From contig NZ_MSQD01000012.1 of assembly GCF_002102475.1 (NCBI RefSeq), positions 1-64,000 on the forward strand: a DNA stretch of 64,000 nt. The letters run 5' to 3'. The notes under the pieces were generated by a model. It made no database searches and was not told the DNA's origin. It saw nothing but the letters and a program-made list of their open reading frames with translations. Numbering within the stretch: the first letter of the stretch is position 1; each line of letters starts with the position of its first letter. The position numbers were made by a program, and so were the translations under genes. The stretch comes from Thermoanaerobacterium sp. PSU-2. Lineage in GTDB: Bacteria > Bacillota > Thermoanaerobacteria > Thermoanaerobacterales > Thermoanaerobacteraceae. Below, in pieces: positions 15,832 through 24,801 of this stretch.

Positions 15832-17067
15832 TTAAACAAATGAAAAAACCATGAGGATGGCAGTCAATGATATCAATACTATTGTGGTAGTCCATCCTAT
15901 TAAATTTTTCACCGGGCTATTTACGTATTTCCCCATTATCTCTTTATTGTTGACAAGAAGCATCATGGAAATCAAAACCACCGGCAACAAGATTCCATTT
16001 AAAACCTGCGTCCATATAGTGATTGTAATAAGCGGCGCATGTGGAATCAATATAATCGCAACAGCTATTATTATTATAGCTGTAAAAAGCGTATAAAATT
16101 CTGGCGCTTCATTAAGCCTTTTGTCTATGCCTGCTTCAAAGCCAAATGCTTCACAGATGTAAAATGCCGTAGCAACTGGAAGTATAGCGGCGGAAAAGAT
16201 AGATGCTATAAAAAGTCCAAATGCGAATACGCCTGATGCCAGCTCACCAGCCAGCGGCTTTAAAGCCATGGCTGCATCCTTTGCCTCATTTATTTTTATG
16301 CCATTCACATTGAGAGTTGATGCACAAGCAATTATTATGAAAAAAGCTACGACAACTGTTGCGATACAACCTATCACAACGTCCCAGATTGTGTACTTAT
16401 AATCGTCTATCTTTATGCCCTTTTCTATAACCGATGATTGCATGTAAAATTGCATCCAAGGAGCTATCGTAGTACCTACAATTCCTATTACCATGCTTAA
16501 ATAGTCTGTTTTAAATGACATGGTGGGTTTTATAAGGGACTCACCTACAGCCTTCCAATCTGGATGTGACAGAAGAGCTGATATGACGTATGACAACAAA
16601 AAAACGCTGAATATCAAAAACACTTTTTCCGCTACAGTATAATTTCCTTTGACGATTAAAAACCATACAGCTAAAGCAGCCAATGGCACCATTATATACT
16701 TGCTTATGCCGAAGATTTCCATGCTGCCTGCCACACCTGCAAACTCCGTAGCAGTATTCCCAATATCTGCAATAAGCAGTCCGAGAAAGATGAAGAACGT
16801 CACTCTTACGCCGAAGTTTTCTCGTATGAGATCTGCCAACCCTTTTCCTGTCACGACCCCCATCCTGGCGTTCATCTCTTGAATGACGATTAAGACGATA
16901 AATGACGGTATCAATGTCCAAAGCAGTTTATATCCATAGGTAGCGCCTGCCACAGAATACGTGGTTATGCCACCTGCATCATTGTCAACACTCCCTGTGA
17001 TTATACCTGGCCCTAAAATCGACAAAAATATCAATAAATTTGTAAGAAAAGTCTTCCTCTTTGTCAC
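15832..17067 (-). CDS. NRAMP-family divalent metal transporter, probably an NRMT-type Mg2+ transporter
   Basis: The 411-residue protein has about 11 membrane helices and the overall NRAMP pattern, but the metal-site motifs are changed. Helix 1 has VDNDAGG (27-33) where classical NRAMPs have DPGN, and helix 6 has TTIAPWMQF (199-207) where they have the Met-containing MPH motif. Loss of that Met is a feature of NRAMP-related Mg2+ transporters. The gene follows the MgtE-like sensor by 6 bp and is downstream of an M-box, both pointing to Mg2+ rather than Mn2+/Fe2+. GTG 17067 follows AAGGAGGTAGTGGGAA, which overlaps the sensor's stop codon. Confidence 0.8.
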   Translation of the reverse strand: MTKRKTFLTNLLIFLSILGPGIITGSVDNDAGGITTYSVAGATYGYKLLWTLIPSFIVLIVIQEMNARMGVVTGKGLADLIRENFGVRVTFFIFLGLLIADIGNTATEFAGVAGSMEIFGISKYIMVPLAALAVWFLIVKGNYTVAEKVFLIFSVFLLSYVISALLSHPDWKAVGESLIKPTMSFKTDYLSMVIGIVGTTIAPWMQFYMQSSVIEKGIKIDDYKYTIWDVVIGCIATVVVAFFIIIACASTLNVNGIKINEAKDAAMALKPLAGELASGVFAFGLFIASIFSAAILPVATAFYICEAFGFEAGIDKRLNEAPEFYTLFTAIIIIAVAIILIPHAPLITITIWTQVLNGILLPVVLISMMLLVNNKEIMGKYVNSPVKNLIGWTTTIVLISLTAILMVFSFV

Positions 17068-17073
17068 TTCCCA

Positions 17074-18324
17074 CTACCTCCTTGCGAATGTCTTCCCACT
17101 TCTCATAAGTTCGTATATTATATCATTTATAAGGACAGTTCCTAATAGCTTCATATCTTCATCTACAACAGGAATCGCTACCAAATTGTACTTTGTCACT
17201 GTCTTTATGAGGGATTTTATTGAATCCATATCACGAGTATAGATGATGTCTTTATTCATGATTTCATTTAACAGAGTATTAGGCTCTGAAATCACCAAAT
17301 CTCTAAGTGTAACCGCACCTAAAAGCCTATTTGATTCATCAACTATATAGATGTAATAAATGATGTCTTCATCTGGTTTTAAAAGCCTAAGCTCCTTTAT
17401 TGCCTCCTCTACGGAAAGCGTATTTTCAAATGCCACAAAGTCGGTTGTCATCAAGCTTCCAACAGCGTACTCAGGATACTCCATCAGCTCTCTGACTTCC
17501 AACGATGCATTGTTCTCCATCTCATTTAAGAGCTCTTCTACTTTTTCTTCATTCAGATCATCCAGTATGTCTGCAACTTCATCTGCAGGCATTTCTTCCA
17601 AGATGTCCGCAGCTTTAGAAACAGGCAGCTCGTTTAATATGCTTCTTTGAGTGTCTGTCTCCATTTCCTCCAGCACGTCTGCAGCTCTTCCATGCTCTAA
17701 GCTGGAGAATATATCTATGCCGGCCTTTAAATCCAGATCCTCTATGATGTCCGCAAGGTCAGAAGGGTGAAGTGTGGCCAATTTGTGATACGTCTTTGAC
17801 AACATTATGTTTTCTCTCGAGCGAGTAATCGTCTCTATATCTTCCCAAAGTATAAATTTACTTGATATTGTTTTTCCAAATCTCTTTAAAATCCTCTTTA
17901 AAGGCTTTGCAAGGCCAAGTCTTCTCAATATGCCTTCAATGCCTATGTCGACAGCAATTGCAAACAAGCCTTTATCTAAAAGCGCCAACCTTATGTCATT
18001 GACTCTTACTACTTTCCTTCCATTTACGTCGATAATCTGTTTGTCTAAGACATTTTTTGACAAGTACAAGACATCTTTAAGGTTATGCGCCTCTACTGGA
18101 TTAGTGCACACAAGTTCGTACTGCCCAAATTTTTTCGTTATCTTTATGTTTTCCCACTTGTACTCTTTGACGCCAGACTTTGTCTTTACCAACATGGATA
18201 TTGCAATTGGATGCGTCAATGCCGTTGAAACTCCAACATCCTTAAGTTTACCTAAGATCTCACCGTTTTTAAGCAATATCTTATTGCCTAAAATTCTGCT
18301 TAAATAAAGACTTAAAATTGGCAT
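17074..18324 (-). CDS. Soluble MgtE-like Mg2+ sensor (PRC barrels, MgtE_N, paired CBS)
   Basis: The 416-residue protein has two PRC-barrel-like segments (about 12-60 and 92-130), a linker, an MgtE N domain made of helical repeats (LHPSDLADIIEDL, ADILEEMPADEVADILDDL; about 178-285) and two CBS domains (about 290-410). It ends where MgtE would begin its membrane pore, so it is not a channel by itself. In MgtE these cytosolic domains bind Mg2+ and close the pore. Here they probably regulate the adjacent NRAMP-type transporter. ATG 18324 follows AAAAGGAGGTAGTGAA; the start lies behind an M-box, its terminator, a leader ORF and a hairpin. Confidence 0.85.
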   Translation of the reverse strand: MPILSLYLSRILGNKILLKNGEILGKLKDVGVSTALTHPIAISMLVKTKSGVKEYKWENIKITKKFGQYELVCTNPVEAHNLKDVLYLSKNVLDKQIIDVNGRKVVRVNDIRLALLDKGLFAIAVDIGIEGILRRLGLAKPLKRILKRFGKTISSKFILWEDIETITRSRENIMLSKTYHKLATLHPSDLADIIEDLDLKAGIDIFSSLEHGRAADVLEEMETDTQRSILNELPVSKAADILEEMPADEVADILDDLNEEKVEELLNEMENNASLEVRELMEYPEYAVGSLMTTDFVAFENTLSVEEAIKELRLLKPDEDIIYYIYIVDESNRLLGAVTLRDLVISEPNTLLNEIMNKDIIYTRDMDSIKSLIKTVTKYNLVAIPVVDEDMKLLGTVLINDIIYELMRSGKTFARR

Positions 18325-18344
18325 TTCACTACCTCCTTTTCTAA

Positions 18345-18377
18345 GGGAGGAGTTTTAAGGTAAGATAGACTCCTCCC
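18345..18377 (-). promoter_or_regulatory. 9-bp hairpin between leader ORF and MgtE-like gene
   Basis: In the transcript GGGAGGAGT (18377-18369) pairs perfectly with ACTCCTCCC (18353-18345). The first arm lies in the last codons of the leader ORF and the loop holds its stop codon. The second arm contains CCTCC, able to pair with the GGAGG of the MgtE-like gene 7-12 nt further on. No U tract follows, so it is not an intrinsic terminator. Confidence 0.65.
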
Positions 18378-18441
18378 TCATATTCTTTTTTGAATTATTA
18401 AATTTTATTCGCTTATGACTATAAGGGCCAGAGTCCATCAT
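18355..18441 (-). CDS. Putative leader peptide, 28 residues
   Basis: Between the M-box terminator and the MgtE-like gene an ORF opens at ATG-ATG (18441) behind GGCAGGTGGTA and ends with TAA at 18355-18357, encoding MMDSGPYSHKRIKFNNSKKN and eight more residues ending in a penultimate Leu and a final Pro. Its last codons form one arm of a 9-bp hairpin. Its ribosome binding site and position suggest a translated regulatory leader; the peptide has no recognisable family and could be fortuitous. Confidence 0.45.
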   Translation of the reverse strand: MMDSGPYSHKRIKFNNSKKNMREESILP

Positions 18442-18454
18442 TACCACCTGCCTT

Positions 18455-18490
18455 TAAAAAATTTAAGCCTTTTACAAAACGTAAAAGGCT
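18455..18490 (-). terminator. M-box expression-platform terminator
   Basis: On the minus strand AGCCTTTTAC and GTAAAAGGCT form a perfect 10-bp stem (18481-18490 with 18466-18475) followed by TTAAATTTTTT. It lies directly behind the riboswitch aptamer, as expected for Mg2+-induced premature termination. Confidence 0.85.
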
Positions 18491-18499
18491 CTAATCTCA

Positions 18500-18652
18500 A
18501 CACACTCGTTGGGTTTTAGCACTATGCGGCATAGGTAGTACCGGCTGAATTAGATTAAACCTTGTAACGGTAGAATCTGTTGACCCATTGGCATCTCTCG
18601 ATGTTTCCGGGCATCAGCATGTATCCGCATAGGAGCCTCACTTAACGAACTT
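18500..18652 (-). promoter_or_regulatory. M-box (ykoK) Mg2+ riboswitch
   Basis: Read on the minus strand, the sequence contains the conserved M-box blocks in order: CGTTAAGTGAGGCTCCTATG, then GATACATGCTGATGCCCGG, ATCGAGAGATGCCAATGGGT, CAACAGATTCTACCGTTACA, AGGTTTAATCTAATTCAGCC, and TGCCGCATAGTGCTAAAACC. This RNA binds several Mg2+ ions and in high Mg2+ favours a downstream terminator, which is present. It controls the MgtE-like/NRAMP pair. Confidence 0.93.
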
Positions 18653-18703
18653 TATTCAATTGCATATAAATTATAACACACATTAAATATAACTACAACA
18701 AAT

Positions 18704-19381
18704 TTATGACAAATTTTTTAATGCATTTACATCTTTTATTACTATAGCATGTCTTTCAAGCTTTATGACACCTTCTTTGTCTAACTGGCTTAAGATTCTT
18801 GTCATATTTTCTCGAGACGTGCCTACCATGTTAGCAAGATCTTGTCTATTTAAGTTTAATTCTATGGCTATGCCATCTTTGCCTTGTATGCCTTTTTCCC
18901 TGGCAAATGTCAAAAGAATAGAAACCGTCCTGCCAAGGGAATCCTTAAGGGCTAAGTTTTCTATTATGACCGCCACATTTTGGAGTCTTTTTGCCATGAG
19001 TTTTATTATGCCTAAGGCTACTTCATTGTTGTTCAGTATCAAATTTTCTATATCTTTATTTTTAAGCACGATAATCTTTGAATCCTCTATGGCCTCTGCA
19101 GTGGCTGGATACTTACCACCTATAAACAGAAGGGATTCAGCAAAAATATCTCCATCCTCCATTATTCTTATTATATGCTCTTTTCCCTGTTGTGATATTT
19201 TAGATATCTTGACTTTCCCTTTTTTTACAAAATAAATGGCGTCACCTTCATCGCCTTCGTAAAAAATAACGGTATTTTTCTTGTACTCCTTCTCCAAAGC
19301 TATTTTATTGATCTCAAATAGAGATTTCTCGCTTAAGACATTGAAATACGGTATCTTTCTTAAATAATCGTAATCACCCAT
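18704..19381 (-). CDS. Crp/Fnr-family transcription regulator
   Basis: The 225-residue protein has an N-terminal cyclic-nucleotide-binding-like beta barrel (NTVIFYEGDEGDAIYFVKKG), a dimerisation helix (about 120-140) and a C-terminal winged helix (LNRQDLANMVGTSRENMTRI). No Cys pattern for an Fe-S cluster is present, so it is not a typical Fnr oxygen sensor. The ligand and targets are unknown. It follows dnaB by 16 bp on the same strand and may be cotranscribed; no clear terminator is seen between it and the M-box. Confidence 0.88.
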   Translation of the reverse strand: MGDYDYLRKIPYFNVLSEKSLFEINKIALEKEYKKNTVIFYEGDEGDAIYFVKKGKVKISKISQQGKEHIIRIMEDGDIFAESLLFIGGKYPATAEAIEDSKIIVLKNKDIENLILNNNEVALGIIKLMAKRLQNVAVIIENLALKDSLGRTVSILLTFAREKGIQGKDGIAIELNLNRQDLANMVGTSRENMTRILSQLDKEGVIKLERHAIVIKDVNALKNLS

Positions 19382-19397
19382 AAAAATACCCTCTTGA

Positions 19398-20726
19398 CTA
19401 CTCTGTCCTGTATTTATCTATACTTACAAATTTCGTGTACTGGCCCATCCATAGAAGCTCTATGGTACCTGTAGGACCGTTTCTGTGCTTTGCTATAATA
19501 AGCTCTGCGATGTTTTTCTTTTCAGAATCCTTGTTGTAGTAATCATCTCTGTAAAGAAACATGACTATATCAGCGTCCTGCTCAATCGCACCTGACTCTC
19601 TTAAATCGCTTAAAATCGGTCTATGATCGGATCTGGCTTCAGGTGCACGGGATAGCTGCGAAAGCGTTATTATAGGAACTTGCAGCTCCCTCGCAAGCCC
19701 TTTTAATGACCTTGATATTTCAGAAACCTCCTGCTGCCGGCTTTCCGAGTTTCCCCTTCCTTGCATAAGCTGCAAATAGTCTATTAACACTAAAGACAAC
19801 CCCTTCTCCAGCTTCAGTCTTCGACACTTTGCCCTTATGTCCATGACTGATATGCCAGGTGTATCGTCAATGTATATAGGCGCTGTAGAAAGAGGAGCCA
19901 TCGCAGCAGCAAGCCTTGGCCAGTCGTCGTCATCTAAATTTCCCGTTCTAAGCTTTTGGCTGTCTATGTTTGCCGTAGAACATATTAGCCTACTTACAAG
20001 TTGCTCTTTAGACATCTCAAGGCTAAATATGGCAACAGGTTTTTTCAGTGCCAATGCGGCATTTTCCGCAATATTTAAGGCAAAGGAAGTTTTACCCATA
20101 GATGGCCTTGCAGCAAGAAGTATAAAATCAGATGGCTGAAAGCCAGACGTCTTCAAGTCTAAATCGGGAAAGCCAGATGGCACACCAGTAAGATGTCCTT
20201 TATTTTTATAAAGATTTTCTATGTTGTAAAATGTGTCCATCAACACATCTTTAATAGGATAGAAGTTTTCGGTGTTTCTGCCTTGTGCTATGTCAAATAT
20301 CTTCTGCTCAGCCGTATCCAACACATCGTGAAGATCGCCGCCTTCATAGCTTAACTCCATTATCTCTGATGAAGCTTGGATAAGGCGCCTCAATGTCGCC
20401 TTCTCTCTAATCATCTTTGCATAATACGACACGTTGGCAGTAGTCACTATGCTGGATGACAGATTCGTTATGTAGTCAAGCCCTCCTACCGCCTCCAACA
20501 TATTTTGCCTTCTCAGCTCATCAACCACCGTAACCAAATCGACAGGTATATTCTTTTCAAACATATCCATCATTATGGTAAAAAGCTTTTTATTTGACTC
20601 CTTGTAAAAATCATCTGCTTTTACTATCTCTGATGCATCGATTATGGCATCTCTGGACAAAAGCATTGCACCTAAGACAGCCTGTTCTGCCTCTATATTT
20701 TGAGGAGGGATTTTATTCCACTCCAT
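19398..20726 (-). CDS. dnaB: Replicative DNA helicase
   Basis: DnaB is the hexameric 5'-3' helicase of the replication fork. The 442-residue protein opens with the N-terminal primase-interaction domain (PQNIEAEQAVLGAMLLS), and its RecA-like ATPase has Walker A ARPSMGKTSFALN, Walker B LVLIDYLQLMQG and a C-terminal arginine-finger region (AKHRNGPTGTIELLW). The length is usual and no intein is present. It follows rplI by 69 bp in the conserved Firmicutes order gdpP-rplI-dnaB. Confidence 0.97.
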   Translation of the reverse strand: MEWNKIPPQNIEAEQAVLGAMLLSRDAIIDASEIVKADDFYKESNKKLFTIMMDMFEKNIPVDLVTVVDELRRQNMLEAVGGLDYITNLSSSIVTTANVSYYAKMIREKATLRRLIQASSEIMELSYEGGDLHDVLDTAEQKIFDIAQGRNTENFYPIKDVLMDTFYNIENLYKNKGHLTGVPSGFPDLDLKTSGFQPSDFILLAARPSMGKTSFALNIAENAALALKKPVAIFSLEMSKEQLVSRLICSTANIDSQKLRTGNLDDDDWPRLAAAMAPLSTAPIYIDDTPGISVMDIRAKCRRLKLEKGLSLVLIDYLQLMQGRGNSESRQQEVSEISRSLKGLARELQVPIITLSQLSRAPEARSDHRPILSDLRESGAIEQDADIVMFLYRDDYYNKDSEKKNIAELIIAKHRNGPTGTIELLWMGQYTKFVSIDKYRTE

Positions 20727-20795
20727 CTCATTCCCCCCTTAAAAGTCCAAAACTTTGTGTATTTTTCACTCCAAGTCCTGAATAAACTTGAGTAA

Positions 20796-21239
20796 TTATT
20801 GTCCTACAACATCTACTTTTACCTTTGCTTGTATGCCGGGGTATATTTTGATGTCTACGTTATAAGTGCCGATTGTCTTTATAGAATCCGGAAGATTTAT
20901 CTTCTTCTTGTCAATATCATATCCTTTTTTATTAAGCTCATCCTGTATGTCTTTTGACGTTATAGATCCAAACAATTTGCCGTTTTCGCCCGTTTTTACT
21001 TTAAGCACGATGGACTCCTGCGAAAGCTTTTTAGCCATCTCTTGTGCAGCTTCTACCTCTTTCTGCCTTTTCTTTTCCTCCGCTTTTTTCTTTTCATTGA
21101 GAACATTTATGTTTGACTTCGTGGCATCTATAGCAAGTCCACGAGGCAAAAGATAATTTCTACCATAACCGTCACTTACATTTACTACGTCGCCTGCTTT
21201 GCCTATACCCTTTACATCCTTTTGCAAAATCACTTTCAT
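20796..21239 (-). CDS. rplI: Ribosomal protein bL9
   Basis: The 147-residue protein has the L9 N-terminal domain with the family motif KDVKGIGKAGDVVNVSDGYG and RNYLLPRGLA, a long connecting helix rich in Lys/Glu (about 45-75) and the C-terminal rRNA-binding domain. Its start overlaps the gdpP stop codon (TAATG), so translation is coupled to the c-di-AMP phosphodiesterase gene, a common arrangement. Confidence 0.97.
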   Translation of the reverse strand: MKVILQKDVKGIGKAGDVVNVSDGYGRNYLLPRGLAIDATKSNINVLNEKKKAEEKKRQKEVEAAQEMAKKLSQESIVLKVKTGENGKLFGSITSKDIQDELNKKGYDIDKKKINLPDSIKTIGTYNVDIKIYPGIQAKVKVDVVGQ

Positions 21240-23206
21240 TACGATTCACCTTCCTTAAAATATTCATCTATGGCTGTCTTCAAATCATCTACGACATTTT
21301 TAATAGGCTTTTTGACCTGAGCACCTGCCACAGTCAAATGACCGCCGCCGCCCAATTTTTCCAGTATTACCTGAACATTTATATCCCCTATCGATCTTCC
21401 GCTTATGGCCACATCGTCATGCCTTTTAAATACGACAAAAGATGCCTGAACGCCTTTTATGTTGAGAAGTTCATCTGCAGCTTGTGCAGCTATGACATTG
21501 TCCGTCTCATCAGGGCTTACTGCAATCGCTATTCCTTCTTCTGTTATCTCAGCATTTTTTACTATCGTAGATTTTATTATATACGATTTTAAGTCATTTT
21601 GAAACAGCATCTTTACAGATATAGTATCGGCACCCTTTCTTCTAAGATAAGATGCAGCTTCAAATGTCCTTACACCTGTCCTAAATGTGAAATTTTTCGT
21701 GTCAACCGTTATTCCAGCCAAAAGCGCTTCTGCTTCTATCGGCTTTAAATCAATCTTGTCTTTTATATACTGTGATATCTCAGTTACAAGTTCACATGTA
21801 GATGATGCGTATGGCTCTAAGTAAATAAGCAATGCCTTGTCGATAAATTCTTTTCCTCTCCTATGGTGATCGATAACTACTATCCTATCCACCATGTTTA
21901 TTAATTCGGGGTACGTAAGATAGCTGGGTCTATGGGCATCAACGACGATAAGAAGCGTCTTTGGATTAACCATGCTCTTGGCATTGCCTACATCGATAAA
22001 AGGATTTGCGTACTCCTCGTCTTTCTCTATCTTCTCTAAAAGGGTTTCTATAGCCGGATTTGATTTGTCTAAAATTATCTTTGCATCTTTGCCGAAAGAC
22101 ACAGCACACCTATACATGCCTATTGCGGCACCTAATGAGTCAAAATCCATAAAATTATGCCCCATAAGCAAAACATTTGACGAATCCTCAATCAGTTCTC
22201 TTATGGCATGTGCCACAACCCTCGCTTTGACCTTTGTCCTCTTTTCTACAGCCTGTGTCTTTCCTCCATATATGAGGATTTTCTCACCTTTTTTGACTAC
22301 GGCCTGATCACCGCCTCTGCCTAATGAGAGATCAATGGCAGAAACTGCGTACTCGTTTAATTTTGCAAACTCCGACGAATCTGCACCAACACCTATGCTT
22401 AACGTAATCGGTATTTTGTTTCCTACATTTATATCTCTTATAAAGTCAAGTATCTCAAATCTATTTTCTTCAAGATTTTTCAAATCCGCCTCTTGCGTCA
22501 CAAAGATGTACCTGTCATTGGCGTACTTTATTATATAGGCATTCATTGATTGAATCCAAATGTTCAATCGCCTTTCTATTTCTGCAGCCACAACAGGCTT
22601 ATTTAGATCATCTGCAGACTGCAAAGCTTCTTCGTAATTATCTACAAGTATGTAGCCTAAGACAGGTTGAGAGCTTACAAGCTTTTTCGATATTTCCATG
22701 TAATCAGTTTCGTCAAAGATGAAGACATTGTAGTAATTTTCACCGTCTTTGGGTTTTCTCTTTCTAGTTTTAGAGATGATGCTTATCATGTAGTAGTATT
22801 TATTGCCAATCCTGAAGTGATACTTTTCATCCTTTTTCGACTTTGCGTATTTTAAAAAAACATTGTTTATATCCTTTTTATCCTCAAAAGTTTGGGCAAA
22901 ACAAGAATTGTACCAGACGATATTCCCATCTTCCCTCATCAATGCTACAGGTATAGGCAAAAGCGGTAGTACATTGCCTGATGCCTTATCGACGCTAAAA
23001 AAGAGCCTTTCAACGTACTTATCAAATTCTGTCCGCTTCTTTTTTGCCCCTCTGTACTCCACGTACAAAATGTACGCCAAAAGAACCATTGATACAATGC
23101 TGATGTATACATTATAGTACAAGAGTACAAAAGCAAGCACTGCCGATAAAATGATGCTTAATAAGCTTACAGAGGATATTAACTTATAATTCTTTTTATC
23201 AAACAT
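21239..23206 (-). CDS. gdpP: Cyclic-di-AMP phosphodiesterase GdpP (YybT)
   Basis: GdpP degrades c-di-AMP to pApA. The 655-residue protein has two N-terminal membrane helices (first 50 residues), a degenerate PAS domain (about 60-165), a degenerate GGDEF domain (about 170-300, GGDQA in place of GGDEF), a DHH domain with GHNFMDFDSLGAAIG, VVDAHRP and DHHRRGKEF, and DHHA1 with GGGGHLTVAGAQV near the end. It lies between the DUF2232 gene and rplI with coupled starts. It influences wall and potassium homeostasis in related bacteria. Confidence 0.95.
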   Translation of the reverse strand: MFDKKNYKLISSVSLLSIILSAVLAFVLLYYNVYISIVSMVLLAYILYVEYRGAKKKRTEFDKYVERLFFSVDKASGNVLPLLPIPVALMREDGNIVWYNSCFAQTFEDKKDINNVFLKYAKSKKDEKYHFRIGNKYYYMISIISKTRKRKPKDGENYYNVFIFDETDYMEISKKLVSSQPVLGYILVDNYEEALQSADDLNKPVVAAEIERRLNIWIQSMNAYIIKYANDRYIFVTQEADLKNLEENRFEILDFIRDINVGNKIPITLSIGVGADSSEFAKLNEYAVSAIDLSLGRGGDQAVVKKGEKILIYGGKTQAVEKRTKVKARVVAHAIRELIEDSSNVLLMGHNFMDFDSLGAAIGMYRCAVSFGKDAKIILDKSNPAIETLLEKIEKDEEYANPFIDVGNAKSMVNPKTLLIVVDAHRPSYLTYPELINMVDRIVVIDHHRRGKEFIDKALLIYLEPYASSTCELVTEISQYIKDKIDLKPIEAEALLAGITVDTKNFTFRTGVRTFEAASYLRRKGADTISVKMLFQNDLKSYIIKSTIVKNAEITEEGIAIAVSPDETDNVIAAQAADELLNIKGVQASFVVFKRHDDVAISGRSIGDINVQVILEKLGGGGHLTVAGAQVKKPIKNVVDDLKTAIDEYFKEGES

Positions 23207-23242
23207 GAATACATCCCCTTAAACCATGATACAAAAACCATA

Positions 23243-24142
23243 TCACGTAAATCTTCGCAAGTTCATGCTTGTATCTATGACCCCCAGTAGCGTCATCAGA
23301 GAAAAAGTAATCGGAAACATAAACAAAGCCACTAATATCACATCGCTTATTAAAGAGCTTACATTAAATCTCTTTGTCATAAAGTATTTTACATATGAAA
23401 GGCCGCTTACGGTAAACCCAATAGATAGAAGCAACAGCAGATTAGATGCCACAGCGCTGGAGTTTACAAAATACTGATACAAAAGAGCACCTATAAAAAT
23501 CCATCCCGTCATGTAAGGCATCCTCCAAAACATGAAGGGAGGTAATTTCTTTACTTTGCCTTCCCTTACCAATATCCTTGAAAGAAGCATGTAGTTAGCT
23601 AAGACGATAAGGGCAATCATTATGACAAAAATAGATGGAATAAGCATCTTTAAAGACTCTAATGTATAACTTATCATGCTTTTTACATAAGCTGCATCAG
23701 GCGAGTTTTTATATATGTCTAATACCTGATTCCCAATCTGCTGATAGTCACTTAAAATACTACTTATTACATTTATACTAAATATTTTAAGAACATACAA
23801 TACTCCTACAAAGCCTGCCAAAGATATTGCACCAGTTTCAACCACCACATCCTGAGGAGTGCTGCCACTTTTTATAAAATATCCCATTGCAATCCCTACA
23901 GCGCTTAACGCAGCCACAATTGAAGCTGTGATTATGTCTGTAAACAAAAATGTAGCAATAAAAATTAAAGCTGTAGTCAAGATGCCGTACAGCAAACTAT
24001 TGCTCCTTATTATCACCACGCTTACAGGTACTGCCACAAAAAACAATACGAAAAAAAGCGGCGGTACATATGACCCAATCAAAACCATTATAACCGCTAC
24101 AGCCACCATTAAAGCTCCATTTACCATGTTTTTGCTGCTCAT
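23243..24142 (-). CDS. YybS-like DUF2232 membrane protein
   Basis: The 299-residue protein has about eight hydrophobic segments and the DUF2232/YybS build, and it sits directly upstream of gdpP as yybS does in Bacillus. The family is uncharacterised; a substrate-binding membrane component resembling vitamin-transporter folds has been suggested for related families, but nothing in the sequence fixes a substrate. Confidence 0.8.
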   Translation of the reverse strand: MSSKNMVNGALMVAVAVIMVLIGSYVPPLFFVLFFVAVPVSVVIIRSNSLLYGILTTALIFIATFLFTDIITASIVAALSAVGIAMGYFIKSGSTPQDVVVETGAISLAGFVGVLYVLKIFSINVISSILSDYQQIGNQVLDIYKNSPDAAYVKSMISYTLESLKMLIPSIFVIMIALIVLANYMLLSRILVREGKVKKLPPFMFWRMPYMTGWIFIGALLYQYFVNSSAVASNLLLLLSIGFTVSGLSYVKYFMTKRFNVSSLISDVILVALFMFPITFSLMTLLGVIDTSMNLRRFT

Positions 24143-24164
24143 TTTTTATCCTCCATGCACTATC

Positions 24165-24461
24165 TTACCTTTTCTTAAGGTACTCCGCCAGTTTTCTGTA
24201 ATTTTGAGAGTCTTCTTCTATGTCTGCCGAAATGGATTTTATCCTCTTTAAAATTTCCTCATCGATTTCTCTAAAATCATACCCTAATTTGTCTCCAAGA
24301 AGATACCCTATTATGATTACGTGACATATGTCGTCTATCAATTCTTGAGGCAAATCGTCATTATTAAAATTTTTAAAAACTGATGCAGTTTTCAATAAAA
24401 GCTCAACTTTTAAATTTTCCAAGCTTTTAATATTTCTCGTTATATCAAAATTATTCTCCAT
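24165..24461 (-). CDS. MazG-like family protein
   Basis: The 98-residue all-helical protein (NIKSLENLKVELLLKTASVF, then DICHVIIIGYLLGDKLGYDF) resembles the short MazG-like proteins encoded near rpsR/yybS in clostridia. MazG domains hydrolyse nucleoside triphosphates, but the canonical EExxE metal motif is not obvious here, so activity is uncertain. ATG 24461 follows AAGGTGGG; an upstream in-frame ATG at 24491 is embedded in the rpsR terminator. Confidence 0.6.
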   Translation of the reverse strand: MENNFDITRNIKSLENLKVELLLKTASVFKNFNNDDLPQELIDDICHVIIIGYLLGDKLGYDFREIDEEILKRIKSISADIEEDSQNYRKLAEYLKKR

Positions 24462-24481
24462 AATATCCCACCTTAAACACA

Positions 24482-24510
24482 TGAAAAACAAGAGAGGGCT
24501 TGACCCTCTC
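24482..24510 (-). terminator. Terminator of the rpsF-ssb-rpsR operon
   Basis: GAGAGGG and CCCTCTC form a 7-bp stem with a 5-nt loop (24492-24510), followed on the minus strand by TTGTTTTTC. It lies 12 bp behind the rpsR stop. Confidence 0.85.
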
Positions 24511-24522
24511 TATATTATATCA

Positions 24523-24792
24523 TTATTCGGCTGTATATGGTAGTAGTGCAATCTGTCTCGCTCTTTTTATAGCAACTGTAAGTTGCCTTTGATGTATAGC
24601 ACAGTTTCCTGTTATTCTTCTCGGAAGTATCTTGCCTCTTTCAGTTATATACTTGCGAAGCTTGCCGACTTCCTTGTAATCTATATAATCTATCCTGTCA
24701 GCGCAAAAAGCGCATACTTTTTTCTTAGCTTTTCTATTTTTCCTCTTTTGAGCGGAATTCTCCTTAGAATTGTTATTGTTGTTTGACATCAT
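24523..24792 (-). CDS. rpsR: Ribosomal protein bS18
   Basis: The 89-residue S18 has a low-complexity N-terminus ([13 protein letters not shown]) and the conserved core [39 protein letters not shown] and [19 protein letters not shown]. The CAFC and following NC residues place it among zinc-ribbon-like S18 proteins. It is the last gene of rpsF-ssb-rpsR and partners S6 in the 30S platform and in the leader-binding complex. Confidence 0.97.
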   Translation of the reverse strand: MMSNNNNNSKENSAQKRKNRKAKKKVCAFCADRIDYIDYKEVGKLRKYITERGKILPRRITGNCAIHQRQLTVAIKRARQIALLPYTAE

Positions 24793-24801
24793 CTACCCTC
24801 C

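Noticed and set aside
16541..16921. Antisense frame of 126 codons within the NRAMP gene
   Set aside because: It is Arg/Cys-rich shadow sequence on the same strand in another frame, without homology or a ribosome binding site.
18345..18377. Hairpin as an intrinsic terminator of the M-box transcript
   Set aside because: No U tract follows; the true terminator with a U tract is at 18455-18490.
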